In this document: positions 15,907 through 26,892 of the stretch, piece after piece
Position numbering within the stretch: position 1 is the stretch's first letter
Layout: each line of letters starts with the position of its first letter
Assembly: GCA_003154775.1 (NCBI GenBank)
Contig: PMES01000028.1
Location: 1 to 42,331 of the forward strand
Length of the DNA: 42,331 nucleotides
From: Acidobacteriota bacterium
Lineage (GTDB): Bacteria; Acidobacteriota; Terriglobia; Acidiferrales; UBA7541
Direction: 5' to 3'
Position numbers and translations under genes: made by a program
Notes under the pieces: model-generated
The model's input: only the letters and a program-made list of their open reading frames with translations
Told to the model about the DNA's origin: nothing
The model's database searches: none

Positions 15907-16266
15907 ATGTCCACGGAAAGCCCAAGGAGTTCGGCGCGCGGGTTTCGAGTGCACACTTTTGAGGCAGAGGGCGCGACGGTGGTGGAATGCTTTGGCAGAT
16001 TGACATTTGAGAATGCGCCCTCACTAAAGGATGAGGTGAAGCCGCTGATTCCGGAGCGCAAACGGATTGTGCTGGATTTGCAGGGAGTGCCGCAGATCGA
16101 TAGCGCAGGATTGGGAACGGTTGTGGGGTTATATGTAAGCGCGCGCACGCGTGGCTGCCGGATCGAGATCATCAACGCAAGCCAGCAGGTAAGCGAATTG
16201 TTCAGCATGACGAATCTGTTGTCCTTGTTTGAGGATGCCGGCAGGCACGGCGGCAGAATGATTTGA
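15907..16266 (+). CDS. STAS-domain anti-sigma factor antagonist-like protein
   Basis: A 119-residue single STAS domain: VVECFGRLTFENAPSLKDEV, then IVLDLQGVPQIDSAGLGTVVGLY. S66 in the DSAG motif is the likely phosphorylation site, as in SpoIIAA/RsbV proteins. GGGAGGT lies 5 nt before the ATG at 15907. Partner-switching kinases are not adjacent; the nearest candidate is the degenerate RsbW-like gene at 26330-26707, ten kilobases away. Which anti-sigma factor it binds cannot be said. Confidence 0.88.
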   Translation: MSTESPRSSARGFRVHTFEAEGATVVECFGRLTFENAPSLKDEVKPLIPERKRIVLDLQGVPQIDSAGLGTVVGLYVSARTRGCRIEIINASQQVSELFSMTNLLSLFEDAGRHGGRMI

Positions 16267-16282
16267 GCCTGAAATCCGAAGT

Positions 16283-16342
16283 CGAGGAGGGATTTCTCCG
16301 CTCCGGGACTGCAAAAAGCGCCGTCCCTCCGGTCGAAATGAC
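16283..16342. repeat. CGGAATGACA-family repeat (degenerate)
   Basis: GAGGAGGGATTTCTCCGCTCCGG, interior with GGGAC...GTCCC pairing, ending CGGTCGAAATGACAGG. It lies between the STAS and MDR genes, which converge. Confidence 0.5.
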
Positions 16343-16369
16343 AGGTTTTGGGCGATGGATGGTGTGGCT

Positions 16370-17386
16370 TCATTCCTGGCAGAGCAAAACAATTTTCCCG
16401 GAGACCTGCGCTTTTTCGAGGAGTTCGTTGGCGCGCGCGGCTTCGCGCAGCGGCATCCTGGCGGCGATGACCGGCTGAATCTGGCGCGCGGCGAGCATGC
16501 CGAACAGTTTGGAGAGATCTTCGCGGAACCAGTCGGGATGGGCATCGCGCAGCCATTTGACGTTGAACCAGACGGGATGCTTGCCATCGGGCACGAGCTT
16601 CATCAGGCCTAGCCAGGCAAAACCCAGAGCCGCGGAGAGCTTCCCTTTCTCGACGGCCGAAGAAACGCCGAAGCAAATCAGATAACCGCCGCGGCGCAAA
16701 CAACGATAGGAATCCGTGCGGGTCTTGTCGCCGACGGAATCGAGGACGGCGTCAAGTCCTTCGGGAGCGAGTTGACGAATGCGAGCGACAAACTTTTCCG
16801 AGCGATAGTCGATCGGCGTGGCACCCAGAGCGGCAACGAGTTCGAGTTTGGACTTGGAGGCCGTGCCGAACATCCGCAGGCCGGCGATTTTGCCAAGCTG
16901 GAGAGCGGCAGTGCCCACACCTCCGCCAGCACCGTGGATGAGGAAGCTCTGGCCCTCGCGAAGTTTTGCGACGCGATGAACCATCTGGTAGGCGGTGACG
17001 TAATTCAGGACGAGGCTGACGGCTTCGGCGGGATCGAGATTGTCAGGCATGGGAACGAGATGCGCGACGGGGACAATGGTGTAGCGGCTGTAGCCTCCAA
17101 TCATGGTGAGGGCGGCGACACGCTGGCCGAGCGTGAATCCGGTGACGCCATCGCCGAGAGCGTCAATATCGCCGACAATGTCATAACCGGGAGCAAAGGG
17201 AAAGGCTTGCGAGACGGGATAGAGGCCGCGGCGCATGAGGATATCGGCATAGGCAACGCCGGTGGCGATGACTTTGACGCGCACCTGACCGGGACCGGGA
17301 TTTGGCAGGTCGTCTTCGACCCACTGGAGAACTTCCGGCCCACCACGGCCGGTGATGACCATGCGGGCGTTCTTGAGGGAAGCCAT
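16370..17386 (-). CDS. Zinc-free MDR oxidoreductase (quinone reductase/VAT-1-like)
   Basis: A 338-residue medium-chain dehydrogenase/reductase. The GroES-like half holds VRVKVIATGVAYADILMRRGLYP and FAPGYDIVG; the Rossmann half holds LIHGAGGGVGTAALQLGK (GAGGGVG at 152-158). The zinc-binding cysteines of true alcohol dehydrogenases are absent, so an NADPH-dependent quinone or enone reductase is likeliest. I chose the ATG at 17386 because the family begins close to this point; an in-frame ATG twelve codons upstream is less likely. It lies downstream of the acyl-CoA synthetase gene, 190 bp away on the same strand. Confidence 0.9.
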   Translation of the reverse strand: MASLKNARMVITGRGGPEVLQWVEDDLPNPGPGQVRVKVIATGVAYADILMRRGLYPVSQAFPFAPGYDIVGDIDALGDGVTGFTLGQRVAALTMIGGYSRYTIVPVAHLVPMPDNLDPAEAVSLVLNYVTAYQMVHRVAKLREGQSFLIHGAGGGVGTAALQLGKIAGLRMFGTASKSKLELVAALGATPIDYRSEKFVARIRQLAPEGLDAVLDSVGDKTRTDSYRCLRRGGYLICFGVSSAVEKGKLSAALGFAWLGLMKLVPDGKHPVWFNVKWLRDAHPDWFREDLSKLFGMLAARQIQPVIAARMPLREAARANELLEKAQVSGKIVLLCQE

Positions 17387-17577
17387 AACCCTACTCTCGC
17401 ATGAGAGAAGAGAATCCGGCAACGTGTGAGATTGTGGGCTGCGGCGCGCGCGAGAAGAGATTCCAGTGAATGGATGTGGCGGCTGTTTCCTGGGCGGAAG
17501 AACACGGGGACGTTTAACACCGAGCGCACGGAGACGTTGCGCTGGGGGTGGGAGCTAGACGATAGACGGGAGGAAGG

Positions 17578-19389
<1,812 letters not shown>

Positions 19390-19489
19390 GGGCGAGGATG
19401 AATGTACCGCAAGAAGAAAATTGACGCAACGCGGGCGGGTTGGCCGACATGGTTTATTGGAGAGGGCACGCGTGGGGTTAGCAGTTTTC

Positions 19490-19522
19490 TGTTATCAGTT
19501 ATCAGATATCAGCGATCAGGAA
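19490..19522. repeat. ATCAG direct-repeat run
   Basis: CTGTTATCAGTTATCAGATATCAGCGATCAGG-type sequence: four ATCAG words at 7-8 bp spacing in the spacer between divergent acyl-CoA synthetase and hutU genes. It belongs to the same degenerate family as 13659-13725. Confidence 0.6.
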
Positions 19523-19632
19523 CCAAGAGTTCGGAAGGCTGTTGGACAGCCGAATTGCGGGCGAGGCCAGAGGAGGTGTGCTATTTTCAACTGCCTTTGG
19601 CAGTGGGTTAAGATGGGGTAGGAGCGGAGCCC

Positions 19633-21318
19633 ATGAGCGTAAGCACACCGATTTTGAATGATCCCGCGACTAGCCGAGGTCCATTTCGCGCGCCGCGCGG
19701 CACGGAGCTTTCCTGCAAAGGCTGGCAACAGGAAGCGGCGCTGCGCATGCTCCTGAACAACCTGGACCCGGACGTGGCGGAAAAGCCGGCGGAGTTGGTG
19801 GTTTACGGAGGCACGGGAAAAGCAGCGCGAAATTGGGACTGCTTCCACGCCATCGTGAAATCGTTGCGGGCGCTGGAGTCCGACGAGACCTTGCTGGTGC
19901 AATCGGGAAAGCCGGTGGCGGTGTTCCGGACGCACGAGTACGCGCCGCGCGTGCTGCTGTGCAATTCCAACCTGGTGGGCCACTGGAACAATTGGGAGAA
20001 GTTCAACGAATTCGACCGCGCCGGATTGATGATGTACGGGCAGATGACCGCGGGAAGCTGGATCTACATCGGCACACAAGGGATTTTGCAGGGAACGTAT
20101 GAGACGTTTGCCGCAGCCGGGCGGATGCATTTTGGCGGCGACCTGAGCGGGAAGCTGGTGGTGACCGGCGGCATGGGCGGGATGGGCGGAGCGCAGCCAC
20201 TGGCCGCAACGATGAATGGCGTGGCATTTCTGGGCATTGACGTGGACCCGGAGCGGATCAAGCGTCGCGTGAAGACCGGCTATTGCGATGTGATGGTGAC
20301 TTCGCTGGATGAAGCGCTGCGCATCCTGAAAAATGCGGTGCGCAAACGCGAAGCAACGTCGGTGGGTTTGCTGGGCAATTGCGCGGACCTGATTCCGGAG
20401 CTGGCCAAGCGCGGCGTGGTGCCGGATATTCTGACGGACCAGACCAGCGCGCACGACCCAATCAACGGGTATGTGCCGAACGGAATGACGCTGGAGCAAG
20501 CGCTGGAATTACGGAAGAGCAACCCGCAGGAGTACCGCAAGCGAGCGATCGCGGCGATGGGCGAGCATGTGCAGGGCATGCTGGAGCTGCAAAAACTCGG
20601 CGCGGTGACGTTCGATTACGGCAACAACATCCGCACGTTTGCGTACGAGGCGGGCGTGAAGAACGCGTATGACTTCCCGGGATTCGTGCCGGCGTATATC
20701 CGTCCACTGTTTTGCGAGGGGAAAGGGCCGTTCCGCTGGGCGGCACTCTCGGGGGAAGCTTCGGACATTGCGCGGACCGACCAACTGGTGCTGGAAATGT
20801 TCCCGCAGAACGAGCACTTGAGGCGCTGGATCCAGATGGCGCAGAAGAAGGTGAAATTCCAGGGGCTGCCATCGCGCATTTGCTGGCTGGGGTACGGCGA
20901 GCGGGACAAATTCGGGTTGGCGCTGAATGATCTGGTGGCCAAGGGCGAATTGAAGGCACCCATCGTGATCGGTCGCGATCACCTGGATTGCGGCTCGGTG
21001 GCTTCACCGTACCGCGAGACGGAAGCGATGAAGGACGGCTCTGACGCGATTGCGGATTGGCCGCTGCTGAACGCGCTGGTAAGCACGGCGAGCGGGGCTT
21101 CGTGGGTGTCCATCCACAACGGCGGCGGTGTAGGGATTGGCTATTCGCAGCACGCCGGGCAAGTGACCTGCGCGGACGGCACTCCGGAGATGGCCAAGCG
21201 CATCGAACGAGTATTGACCAATGATCCGGGATTGGGCGTGGCGCGGCACGTGGACGCGGGGTATCCGGAGGCGATTGAGTTCGCGAAGAAGACCGGAGTG
21301 AAGGTGCCGATGATGTAG
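19633..21318 (+). CDS. hutU: Urocanate hydratase
   Basis: A 561-residue urocanase, the second step of histidine degradation (urocanate to 4-imidazolone-5-propanoate), using a tightly bound NAD+. Length and blocks match the family throughout: [51 protein letters not shown] (NAD-binding glycines), [25 protein letters not shown] and [19 protein letters not shown] with the conserved C453. GGAG lies 6-8 nt before the ATG. A small palindrome ACTGCC-TTT-GGCAGT (19590-19604) is 28 nt upstream and might be regulatory. It heads a hut cluster that lacks hutH. Confidence 0.97.
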   Translation: MSVSTPILNDPATSRGPFRAPRGTELSCKGWQQEAALRMLLNNLDPDVAEKPAELVVYGGTGKAARNWDCFHAIVKSLRALESDETLLVQSGKPVAVFRTHEYAPRVLLCNSNLVGHWNNWEKFNEFDRAGLMMYGQMTAGSWIYIGTQGILQGTYETFAAAGRMHFGGDLSGKLVVTGGMGGMGGAQPLAATMNGVAFLGIDVDPERIKRRVKTGYCDVMVTSLDEALRILKNAVRKREATSVGLLGNCADLIPELAKRGVVPDILTDQTSAHDPINGYVPNGMTLEQALELRKSNPQEYRKRAIAAMGEHVQGMLELQKLGAVTFDYGNNIRTFAYEAGVKNAYDFPGFVPAYIRPLFCEGKGPFRWAALSGEASDIARTDQLVLEMFPQNEHLRRWIQMAQKKVKFQGLPSRICWLGYGERDKFGLALNDLVAKGELKAPIVIGRDHLDCGSVASPYRETEAMKDGSDAIADWPLLNALVSTASGASWVSIHNGGGVGIGYSQHAGQVTCADGTPEMAKRIERVLTNDPGLGVARHVDAGYPEAIEFAKKTGVKVPMM

Positions 21319-21385
21319 GGGTTCGGCAAGGCGAGAGGGCGGGCGAGACGGAAGCTACGCCGAGTTTCAGAAGGGGAGTACAACG

Positions 21386-22288
21386 ATGTACACGATTTTG
21401 GGGGCGACGGGGAATATTGGTTCGGTAATAACCAGGGCGCTGCTCGAGAAGGGTGAGAAGGTGCGCGTGGTGGGAAGAAGTGCCGGACGGCTGCAGCCGT
21501 TCGTGCGGCGTGGCGCGGAGGCGTTCGTGGGGGACGTGGCGGACGCGGAAGCGATGACGCGGGCGTTGACGGGGGCGCGCGCGGCATTCCTGATGATTCC
21601 CCCGCGCATGACTTCGCCGGACTATCGCGCGGATCAGGAAAAGACGAGCGACGCTTTTAGCGCCGCAGCGAAAAATTCGGGGCTACAGTATGCCGTGAAT
21701 CTCAGCAGCTACGGAGCGCAGGCGCCGGCGGGAACGGGCCCCATCGCGGGCCTGCACAATTCGGAAAAGAAGCTGAATGCCATCGACAGGCTGAATGTGC
21801 TGTATCTGCGGGCCGGGTATTTCTTTGAAAATCATCTGGCGGGAATTCAGATGATTCAGGTGATGGGAATTTTCGGGGGAGCGCTGAGAGGGGACCTGAA
21901 AATTCCGATGATCGCCACGCGCGACATCGGGGCGTATGCAGCGGAGCGCTTGCTGAAGCTGGATTTCAACGGGAAGCGCACGCAGGAACTACAGGGCGAA
22001 CGGGATTTGACCTTGCATGAAGTGGTTGTGGTGATTGCCAAGGGGCTGCGCAAGCCGGATTTGCGCTATGTACAGTTTCCCTACGACCAAGTGGAAAAAG
22101 TGCTGGGGCAGATGGGGGCGCCGGCAAAAACAGTGGCCAGCTTCATCGAAATGTTCCAGGGGATCAACAACGGCATCGTGACGGCGACGGAGCCGCGATC
22201 GGCGGCAAACACAACGCCCACCACGATTGAGACGTTTGTGAAGGAAGTGTTTGCGCCGGCGTATCGGGGCAAGGGTGTCGGGGCCTAG
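21386..22288 (+). CDS. NmrA-like NAD(P)-binding protein
   Basis: A 300-residue atypical short-chain dehydrogenase. The N-terminal Rossmann motif is YTILGATGNIGSVITRALLEKG (GATGNIG), then a VRVVGRS cofactor-specificity segment and VGDVADAEAMTRAL. The NmrA/QOR2-like family includes redox-sensing regulators and NAD(P)H:quinone reductases, and the lack of an obvious catalytic Tyr-x3-Lys fits that group. It sits between hutU and hutI on the same strand (67 and 38 bp gaps) with an AAGGGGAG Shine-Dalgarno, but no role in histidine breakdown is known for such proteins. Confidence 0.85.
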   Translation: MYTILGATGNIGSVITRALLEKGEKVRVVGRSAGRLQPFVRRGAEAFVGDVADAEAMTRALTGARAAFLMIPPRMTSPDYRADQEKTSDAFSAAAKNSGLQYAVNLSSYGAQAPAGTGPIAGLHNSEKKLNAIDRLNVLYLRAGYFFENHLAGIQMIQVMGIFGGALRGDLKIPMIATRDIGAYAAERLLKLDFNGKRTQELQGERDLTLHEVVVVIAKGLRKPDLRYVQFPYDQVEKVLGQMGAPAKTVASFIEMFQGINNGIVTATEPRSAANTTPTTIETFVKEVFAPAYRGKGVGA

Positions 22289-22326
22289 GTGCAATTGGCC
22301 GGCGGGTCGGACATAATAGCAACGCA

Positions 22327-23592
22327 TTGAGCGACAGTTTACTCATCACAGGTGCTGCGCAGATTCTGACGCTGCGCGGCGGAGTTCCACGAAGAGGCAG
22401 TTCCCTTTCCAAGCTGGGCTTGATTCGAGGTGGCGCGCTGCTGGTGCGCGACGGGAAGATCGTGGCGGCGGGGCCACGGGCGCAAGTGGAGAGGCGGACG
22501 GAAGCGCGGCGGGCAGAAAAGCTGGATGTGGGCGGCCGCGTCGTGTTGCCGGGTTTCGTCGATTCGCATACCCACCTGATCCATGCGGCGAGCCGCGCGG
22601 AAGAATATGAGCTAAAGATTCAGGGAGCGAGTTACGAAGCGATCGCGCGCAAGGGTGGGGGAATCCTGAACTCCGCGAAGACACTGCGGGCGGCGACGGC
22701 GGAAGCGCTGAAACGCCGGGCGCGCGGGGCGCTGGAGGAATTTGCGGCGCACGGCACGACGACGGTGGAAGCGAAGAGCGGGTATGGGCTGGACGTAGCG
22801 AGCGAGCTGAAAATCCTTGGGCTCCACCGGGTACTGAATGCGGAACAGCCGCTGGAAATCGTTTCGACATTCCTGGGAGCGCACACGGTGCCGGCGGAAT
22901 TTCGCAGTTTGTCGGATGGCAGGGAACGTTACATCAAGCTGCTGGTGGAGAAGTTGCTCCCTGAAGTGGTGAACGAGCGGCTGGCGGAGTTTTGCGATGT
23001 GTTTTGCGATCACGGCGCGTTCACGCGGGAAGAATCGGAGCGCGTGTTAAGCGAGGGCAAGCGGCACGGGCTGGTTCCGAGGGTTCATGCGGAGCAACTT
23101 TCGCACACGGGGGCGACGCGACTCGCGGTGGAACTGGAAGCAGCGAGTTGCGATCACCTGGAGCAGGTGAATGCCGGGGACATCCGGACGTTGGCGAAAT
23201 CGCGCACGGCGGCGACGCTGCTGCCGGGTTGCGATTTTCATTTGGGATTGAAGCAATACGCGCCGGCACGAAAATTGATCGAGGCGGGGGCCATCGTGGC
23301 GCTGGCGACGGACTACAATCCGGGAACCAGCCCGACGATGAGCATGCCGATGATATTGTCGCTGGCGTGTACGCAACTTCGCATGACGCCGGCGGAAGCG
23401 ATTGCGGCGGCGACGATCAACGGGGCCTACGCGCTGCGCAGGGAAAAACGCATTGGTTCGCTGGAAGCGGGCAAGCAGGCGGACCTGGCCGTATTCGAGG
23501 TGGAGGATTACCGCGAAATTCCCTATTATTTTGGAATGAACCGCTGCTGGATGACCATGAAACGCGGTGAAATTATTTACATGCGGGATTGA
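22327..23592 (+). CDS. hutI: Imidazolonepropionase
   Basis: A 421-residue amidohydrolase that opens the ring of imidazolone propionate to formiminoglutamate. The metal-binding HTH is at residues 81-83 (GFVDSHTHLIHAASR), with KSGYGLD, HAEQLSHTGATRLAVELEAASCDHLE and ATDYNPGTSPT further on, all hutI hallmarks. The start is TTG at 22327, inferred from the family N-terminus (LLITGAAQILTL); there is no strong Shine-Dalgarno, so it may be translationally coupled to the gene before it. A stretch RRGSSLSKLGLIRGG (about 22-36) is a little longer than usual. Confidence 0.95.
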   Translation: MSDSLLITGAAQILTLRGGVPRRGSSLSKLGLIRGGALLVRDGKIVAAGPRAQVERRTEARRAEKLDVGGRVVLPGFVDSHTHLIHAASRAEEYELKIQGASYEAIARKGGGILNSAKTLRAATAEALKRRARGALEEFAAHGTTTVEAKSGYGLDVASELKILGLHRVLNAEQPLEIVSTFLGAHTVPAEFRSLSDGRERYIKLLVEKLLPEVVNERLAEFCDVFCDHGAFTREESERVLSEGKRHGLVPRVHAEQLSHTGATRLAVELEAASCDHLEQVNAGDIRTLAKSRTAATLLPGCDFHLGLKQYAPARKLIEAGAIVALATDYNPGTSPTMSMPMILSLACTQLRMTPAEAIAAATINGAYALRREKRIGSLEAGKQADLAVFEVEDYREIPYYFGMNRCWMTMKRGEIIYMRD

Positions 23593-23653
23593 AAGAGTCA
23601 AAGCCAATCGGGGCGCGGAGAAACTGCTCCCCTGCAAAGACGGAACTCAGCCC

Positions 23654-25165
23654 ATGAAACGATTGATTGAGTGTGTGCCGAATTTTTCCGAGGGACGCGA
23701 TCTTGCGAAGGTCAGCTCGATCGTGGAGGCCATGCGCAGCGTGCCGGGCGTCTATGTGCTGGACCAGGAGATGGACGCGGACCACAACCGCTGCGTGATT
23801 ACGCTGGCGGGCGACCCGGATGCAGTCGGGGAGGCGTCGCTGCTGGGCGCAGGCCGCGCGATGGAACTGATTGACATGAACGTGCACACGGGAGCGCACC
23901 CGCGCGTGGGCGCGACGGATGTGGTGCCGTTTATTCCCATCGAGGGCGTGACGATCGAAGCTTGCGTGGCGCTGGCACGGCGCGTGGGCTATGAACTTTG
24001 GAAGCGCTACCGCATCCCGGTTTTCTTTTATGAAGCAGCGGCGATGCGGCCGGACCGCGTCAACCTGGAGAATATCCGGCGCGGGCAGTTCGAGGGGCTG
24101 CGCGACGAGATGAAGCGCAACCTTGATCGTCAGCCGGACGTGGGCGAGCCGAAAGTGCATCCGACGGCAGGCGTGACCGTGGTGGGCGCGCGGAAGTTCC
24201 TGATTGCCTACAACGTGAACCTGAACACGCCGGATGTGGGAATCGCCAACAAGATCGCGAAGGCCATCCGGTTTTCGAGCGGCGGGCTGCGCTACGTGAA
24301 ATCCATGGGTGTGGAATTGAAGGCGCGCAACCTGGCACAGGTGTCCATCAATTTGACGGATTTTGAGCAGACGCCGATGCACCGGGTCTACGAGATGGTG
24401 AAGCGCGAGGCGGAGCGCTATGGCGCGGCGCCGGTGGGCAGCGAGATTGTGGGGCTGATACCGAAGAAAGCGATCGAGATGGCCGCCAACTATTTTCTGC
24501 AACTGGAGAACTTCTCGCCTGCGCAGGTGTTTGAGAACAAGCTAGAAGCGGTGTTGAGCGGCGCGCCGGTGGAAGCGAAGGACGGAAAGCTGGCGAACCT
24601 GGCGCGGCCGTTTCTGGAAGCGGTGGCGGAACCTACGGCCACGCCGGGAGGGGGCAGCGTATCGGCACTGGCGGCGGGACTCGCGGGAGCGCTGGGACAA
24701 ATGGTCGCGGGGTTATCGCGCAAGAAGAAGTCGCAAATCGCGTATGTGGATAAACTCAGCGAGCAGCTTAATGCCCTGCGAAAGACGACGGACGAATTGA
24801 CCGCAGCGATTGATCGTGACGCAGCTTCGTATGATGCGGTGATGGCGGCGTTCAAGCTGCCGCAAGGCAATAGCGGGGAAACGCGGCGGCGCGAGGAAGC
24901 CATCCAGAAAGCAACGAAAGGTGCCGCGGAAGTGCCCTTGGAAGTGGCGGAGAAGGCAGCGGCGCTGCATGGCCGGTTGGTACAACTGGAGGCCATCGCC
25001 GCGGCATCCATGAAGTCAGATCTGCGCGTGGCGCGTCTAATGGCAATAGCGGGCGCAAATGGCGCCCTGGCCAACGTGGAGATCAATCTGGAGGGATTGA
25101 AAGATGCGGCGTATATAGCTGCCATGCGCGGGAAAGTTGACGAACTGCGCAAACGCATCAGCTAG
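23654..25165 (+). CDS. ftcD: Bifunctional glutamate formimidoyltransferase / formimidoyl-THF cyclodeaminase
   Basis: A 503-residue fusion. Residues 1-300 are the formiminotransferase (LIECVPNFSEGRD start; MNVHTGAHPRVGATDVVPF with H82, which corresponds to the catalytic His of the mammalian enzyme). Residues about 315-500 are the cyclodeaminase (FLEAVAEPTATPGGGSVSALAAGLAGALGQMV). Together they move the formimino group of formiminoglutamate to tetrahydrofolate and release ammonia, giving 5,10-methenyl-THF. Bacteria often use HutG or HutF routes instead, so this is the folate-linked route. The ATG at 23654 starts the conserved MKRLIECVPNFS; it lies 61 bp after hutI. Confidence 0.96.
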   Translation: MKRLIECVPNFSEGRDLAKVSSIVEAMRSVPGVYVLDQEMDADHNRCVITLAGDPDAVGEASLLGAGRAMELIDMNVHTGAHPRVGATDVVPFIPIEGVTIEACVALARRVGYELWKRYRIPVFFYEAAAMRPDRVNLENIRRGQFEGLRDEMKRNLDRQPDVGEPKVHPTAGVTVVGARKFLIAYNVNLNTPDVGIANKIAKAIRFSSGGLRYVKSMGVELKARNLAQVSINLTDFEQTPMHRVYEMVKREAERYGAAPVGSEIVGLIPKKAIEMAANYFLQLENFSPAQVFENKLEAVLSGAPVEAKDGKLANLARPFLEAVAEPTATPGGGSVSALAAGLAGALGQMVAGLSRKKKSQIAYVDKLSEQLNALRKTTDELTAAIDRDAASYDAVMAAFKLPQGNSGETRRREEAIQKATKGAAEVPLEVAEKAAALHGRLVQLEAIAAASMKSDLRVARLMAIAGANGALANVEINLEGLKDAAYIAAMRGKVDELRKRIS

Positions 25166-25221
25166 CGGATGGGATGTAGCGTAAACTAGAGTCTGCCCCA
25201 AAGCCCCGAAAGGAGCATTTC

Positions 25222-26247
25222 ATGAAGTGGACTGATGCGCGCGCGCGGATGACTGCGGCATGTGCCGTGCTGGTGTTGCTGGCCGCCGCCGCGAGACCCG
25301 CAAAGGCGGGAAGCCTGAGCGCCGATACGATTGCGCTGTTCCCGAAGAATGTGGGGGAATTTGCGTATGCGGATTTGAAGCAAGCGCGAACGATGAAGTG
25401 GTTCCCTGCCCTGCAGGAGCAGATGCTGCCGGAACGCTTCCGGCAATTTGAAAAGTTCCTGGCGTCGGCCGGAGTGGATCCGAACACGCAGGTGGAAGAA
25501 CTGGCGTGGGGCCTGGTGCCGCAATCGGCGGCGAAGGAAGACGGCAAGGCCTCGACGGGAGACGTCCCGGAGAGCGAACAGATCGTGGGGATCGCGCTGG
25601 GAAATTTCAATCCGGACTCCACGGAAGCGTATTTCAAGCAGCAGAAGCTGGCGACCTCCAAATCGCGCGGCTACACGCTGTTTGCCTTTGGCTCCGGAGT
25701 GGGGCCGAATGACCTGTTTTTCTTTTTTATTGATTCGAGCAAGGCGGCGTTTGGGCACAAGCAACTGCTCGAAAAGATGATTGAAATCCGCTATGGCGGC
25801 GAGGAAGGTTTGTTGCGCAACGACAAGCTGTTCAACCTGATCAACGAGGTGAACGGCTCGGGCGTAGTGTGGGCGGTATTGGACGCGAGCTACACGCGGC
25901 TGGCGATGGCGCAACTGGCGCCGGAAGTGGAACAATTTCCCGAAGCGGCGAAACTCGTGCAGCACATGCAATCCATGATCATCAGCGTGACCGCGAGCAG
26001 CGGCCTGGAGGGCAAATTCCAGGCGGTTTGCGCTGCGCCCGAGGATGCGAATACATTGAGCCAGTTGATGACGGCGGGGTTGCTCTACAAGAAATACACG
26101 GCCAGCAAGGACAACCCGGACTTGGGGCAATTGCTGGATCAGGCCAGCGTGACGCCCTCCGGGGAGCGCGTGATAATCCGGCTGTCGGTGAGCGACGATC
26201 AGATGACGTCGCTGATCAAGAAGAATACATTCTCGTTCAAGATGTGA
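25222..26247 (+). CDS. Secreted protein of unknown function
   Basis: A 341-residue exported protein. The signal peptide is about residues 1-29 (hydrophobic AACAVLVLLAAAARPAKA). The mature part begins SLSADTIALFPKNVGEFAYADLKQAR and recalls Acidobacteria proteins that compare a per-cell factor by summing over repeated alpha/beta units, but I do not recognise a named domain. Two similar segments (LYKKY and YFKQQ regions) may reflect an internal repeat. AAAGGAG lies 7 nt before the ATG, 56 bp after ftcD, and a strong terminator follows 35 bp after its stop, so it is probably the last gene of the hut transcript. Function unknown. Confidence 0.75.
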   Translation: MKWTDARARMTAACAVLVLLAAAARPAKAGSLSADTIALFPKNVGEFAYADLKQARTMKWFPALQEQMLPERFRQFEKFLASAGVDPNTQVEELAWGLVPQSAAKEDGKASTGDVPESEQIVGIALGNFNPDSTEAYFKQQKLATSKSRGYTLFAFGSGVGPNDLFFFFIDSSKAAFGHKQLLEKMIEIRYGGEEGLLRNDKLFNLINEVNGSGVVWAVLDASYTRLAMAQLAPEVEQFPEAAKLVQHMQSMIISVTASSGLEGKFQAVCAAPEDANTLSQLMTAGLLYKKYTASKDNPDLGQLLDQASVTPSGERVIIRLSVSDDQMTSLIKKNTFSFKM

Positions 26248-26282
26248 TGCGGCGGGATTGTTGAAGATTGCGTGTAACAAAG

Positions 26283-26317
26283 GTCCCCGGGGCAGAGATG
26301 CTCCGGGGATTTTTGTT
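26283..26317 (+). terminator. Intrinsic terminator after the hut-region operon
   Basis: A stem TCCCCGGGGC (26283-26292) / GCTCCGGGGA (26299-26308) pairs over 10 bp with one G-T wobble and a 6-nt loop, followed by TTTTTGTTT. It also separates these plus-strand genes from the minus-strand pair that converges on it. Confidence 0.88.
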
Positions 26318-26329
26318 TGTGCGGGAACG

Positions 26330-26707
26330 CTATTCCGCGTCGGGTGAGGGAGAAACAAACTTGGTCAGGCACAGGACCGCCGAGGCACCCCGCGTTTCGC
26401 AGCGAACTTCATCGACACCCGGCCAGGCGAGATGGTCCTTGTCGGCGGGCGCTTCCTCGGCGGGGAGAAAGAGTTCCATCTCAATGCGATCGGCAAAGCG
26501 GTGAAACACGACCTCGCAAGGAGTGCCGGAGTGATGCAGGCCGAAACAATGGCGGCAGACAGAAAGAACGGAGGATTGCAGTTCGAGGATAAGCTCGTTG
26601 GCCAGGCCGGCATTGTCGGCAAGAAAGCGCGCCACGCCGCCCACTGCGGCGGCCAGGCGCTCATCGGGGTCCATGCGCAAGCGGAGGTGGAGGGGGCTGG
26701 TGGGCAC
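26330..26707 (-). CDS. Putative degenerate RsbW-like (HATPase) protein
   Basis: A 125-residue protein starting with GTG at 26707. The layout RLRMDPDERLAAAVGGVARFLADNAGLANELILELQSSVLSVCRHCF resembles the first half of RsbW/SpoIIAB-type anti-sigma kinases (helix, then the N-box helix), and the second half has the matching beta strands. The N-box Asn and the glycine-rich ATP lid of active kinases are not visible, so it may not bind ATP. Its start is 2 nt past the stop of the upstream Cys-rich gene, implying translational coupling. The family assignment is an inference from pattern and needs a profile search. Confidence 0.55.
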   Translation of the reverse strand: MPTSPLHLRLRMDPDERLAAAVGGVARFLADNAGLANELILELQSSVLSVCRHCFGLHHSGTPCEVVFHRFADRIEMELFLPAEEAPADKDHLAWPGVDEVRCETRGASAVLCLTKFVSPSPDAE

Positions 26708-26709
26708 GG

Positions 26710-26892
26710 TTAGTGGTCGTTGGCGAGGGCCACGTCACAGGCTTCGCGACAATCGGGGCAGTAATACAGCCCATCGGTGCATAGGCGGACGTTGTGCTGG
26801 CCTTTGCAGATGGTGCAATACTTTTCGCACACGCAGTACTCCTCGGTTTTGTCGCACTGCGTGCAAACAATCTGCGGGTGACCTCCTGGCAT
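26710..26892 (-). CDS. Small cysteine-rich zinc-ribbon-like protein
   Basis: A 60-residue protein with ten cysteines at 10, 13, 20, 22, 26, 29, 38, 45, 48 and 52, arranged as CxxC, CxC, CxxC, C and CxxC plus a last C, with two His (5, 33) and a C-terminal His. It could hold two or more zinc ions or an iron-sulfur site. I chose the ATG at 26892 because GGAGGT lies 4 nt upstream; the frame is open further upstream but that sequence lacks coding character. It is the first gene of a pair with the RsbW-like gene. No family recognised. Confidence 0.72.
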   Translation of the reverse strand: MPGGHPQIVCTQCDKTEEYCVCEKYCTICKGQHNVRLCTDGLYYCPDCREACDVALANDH

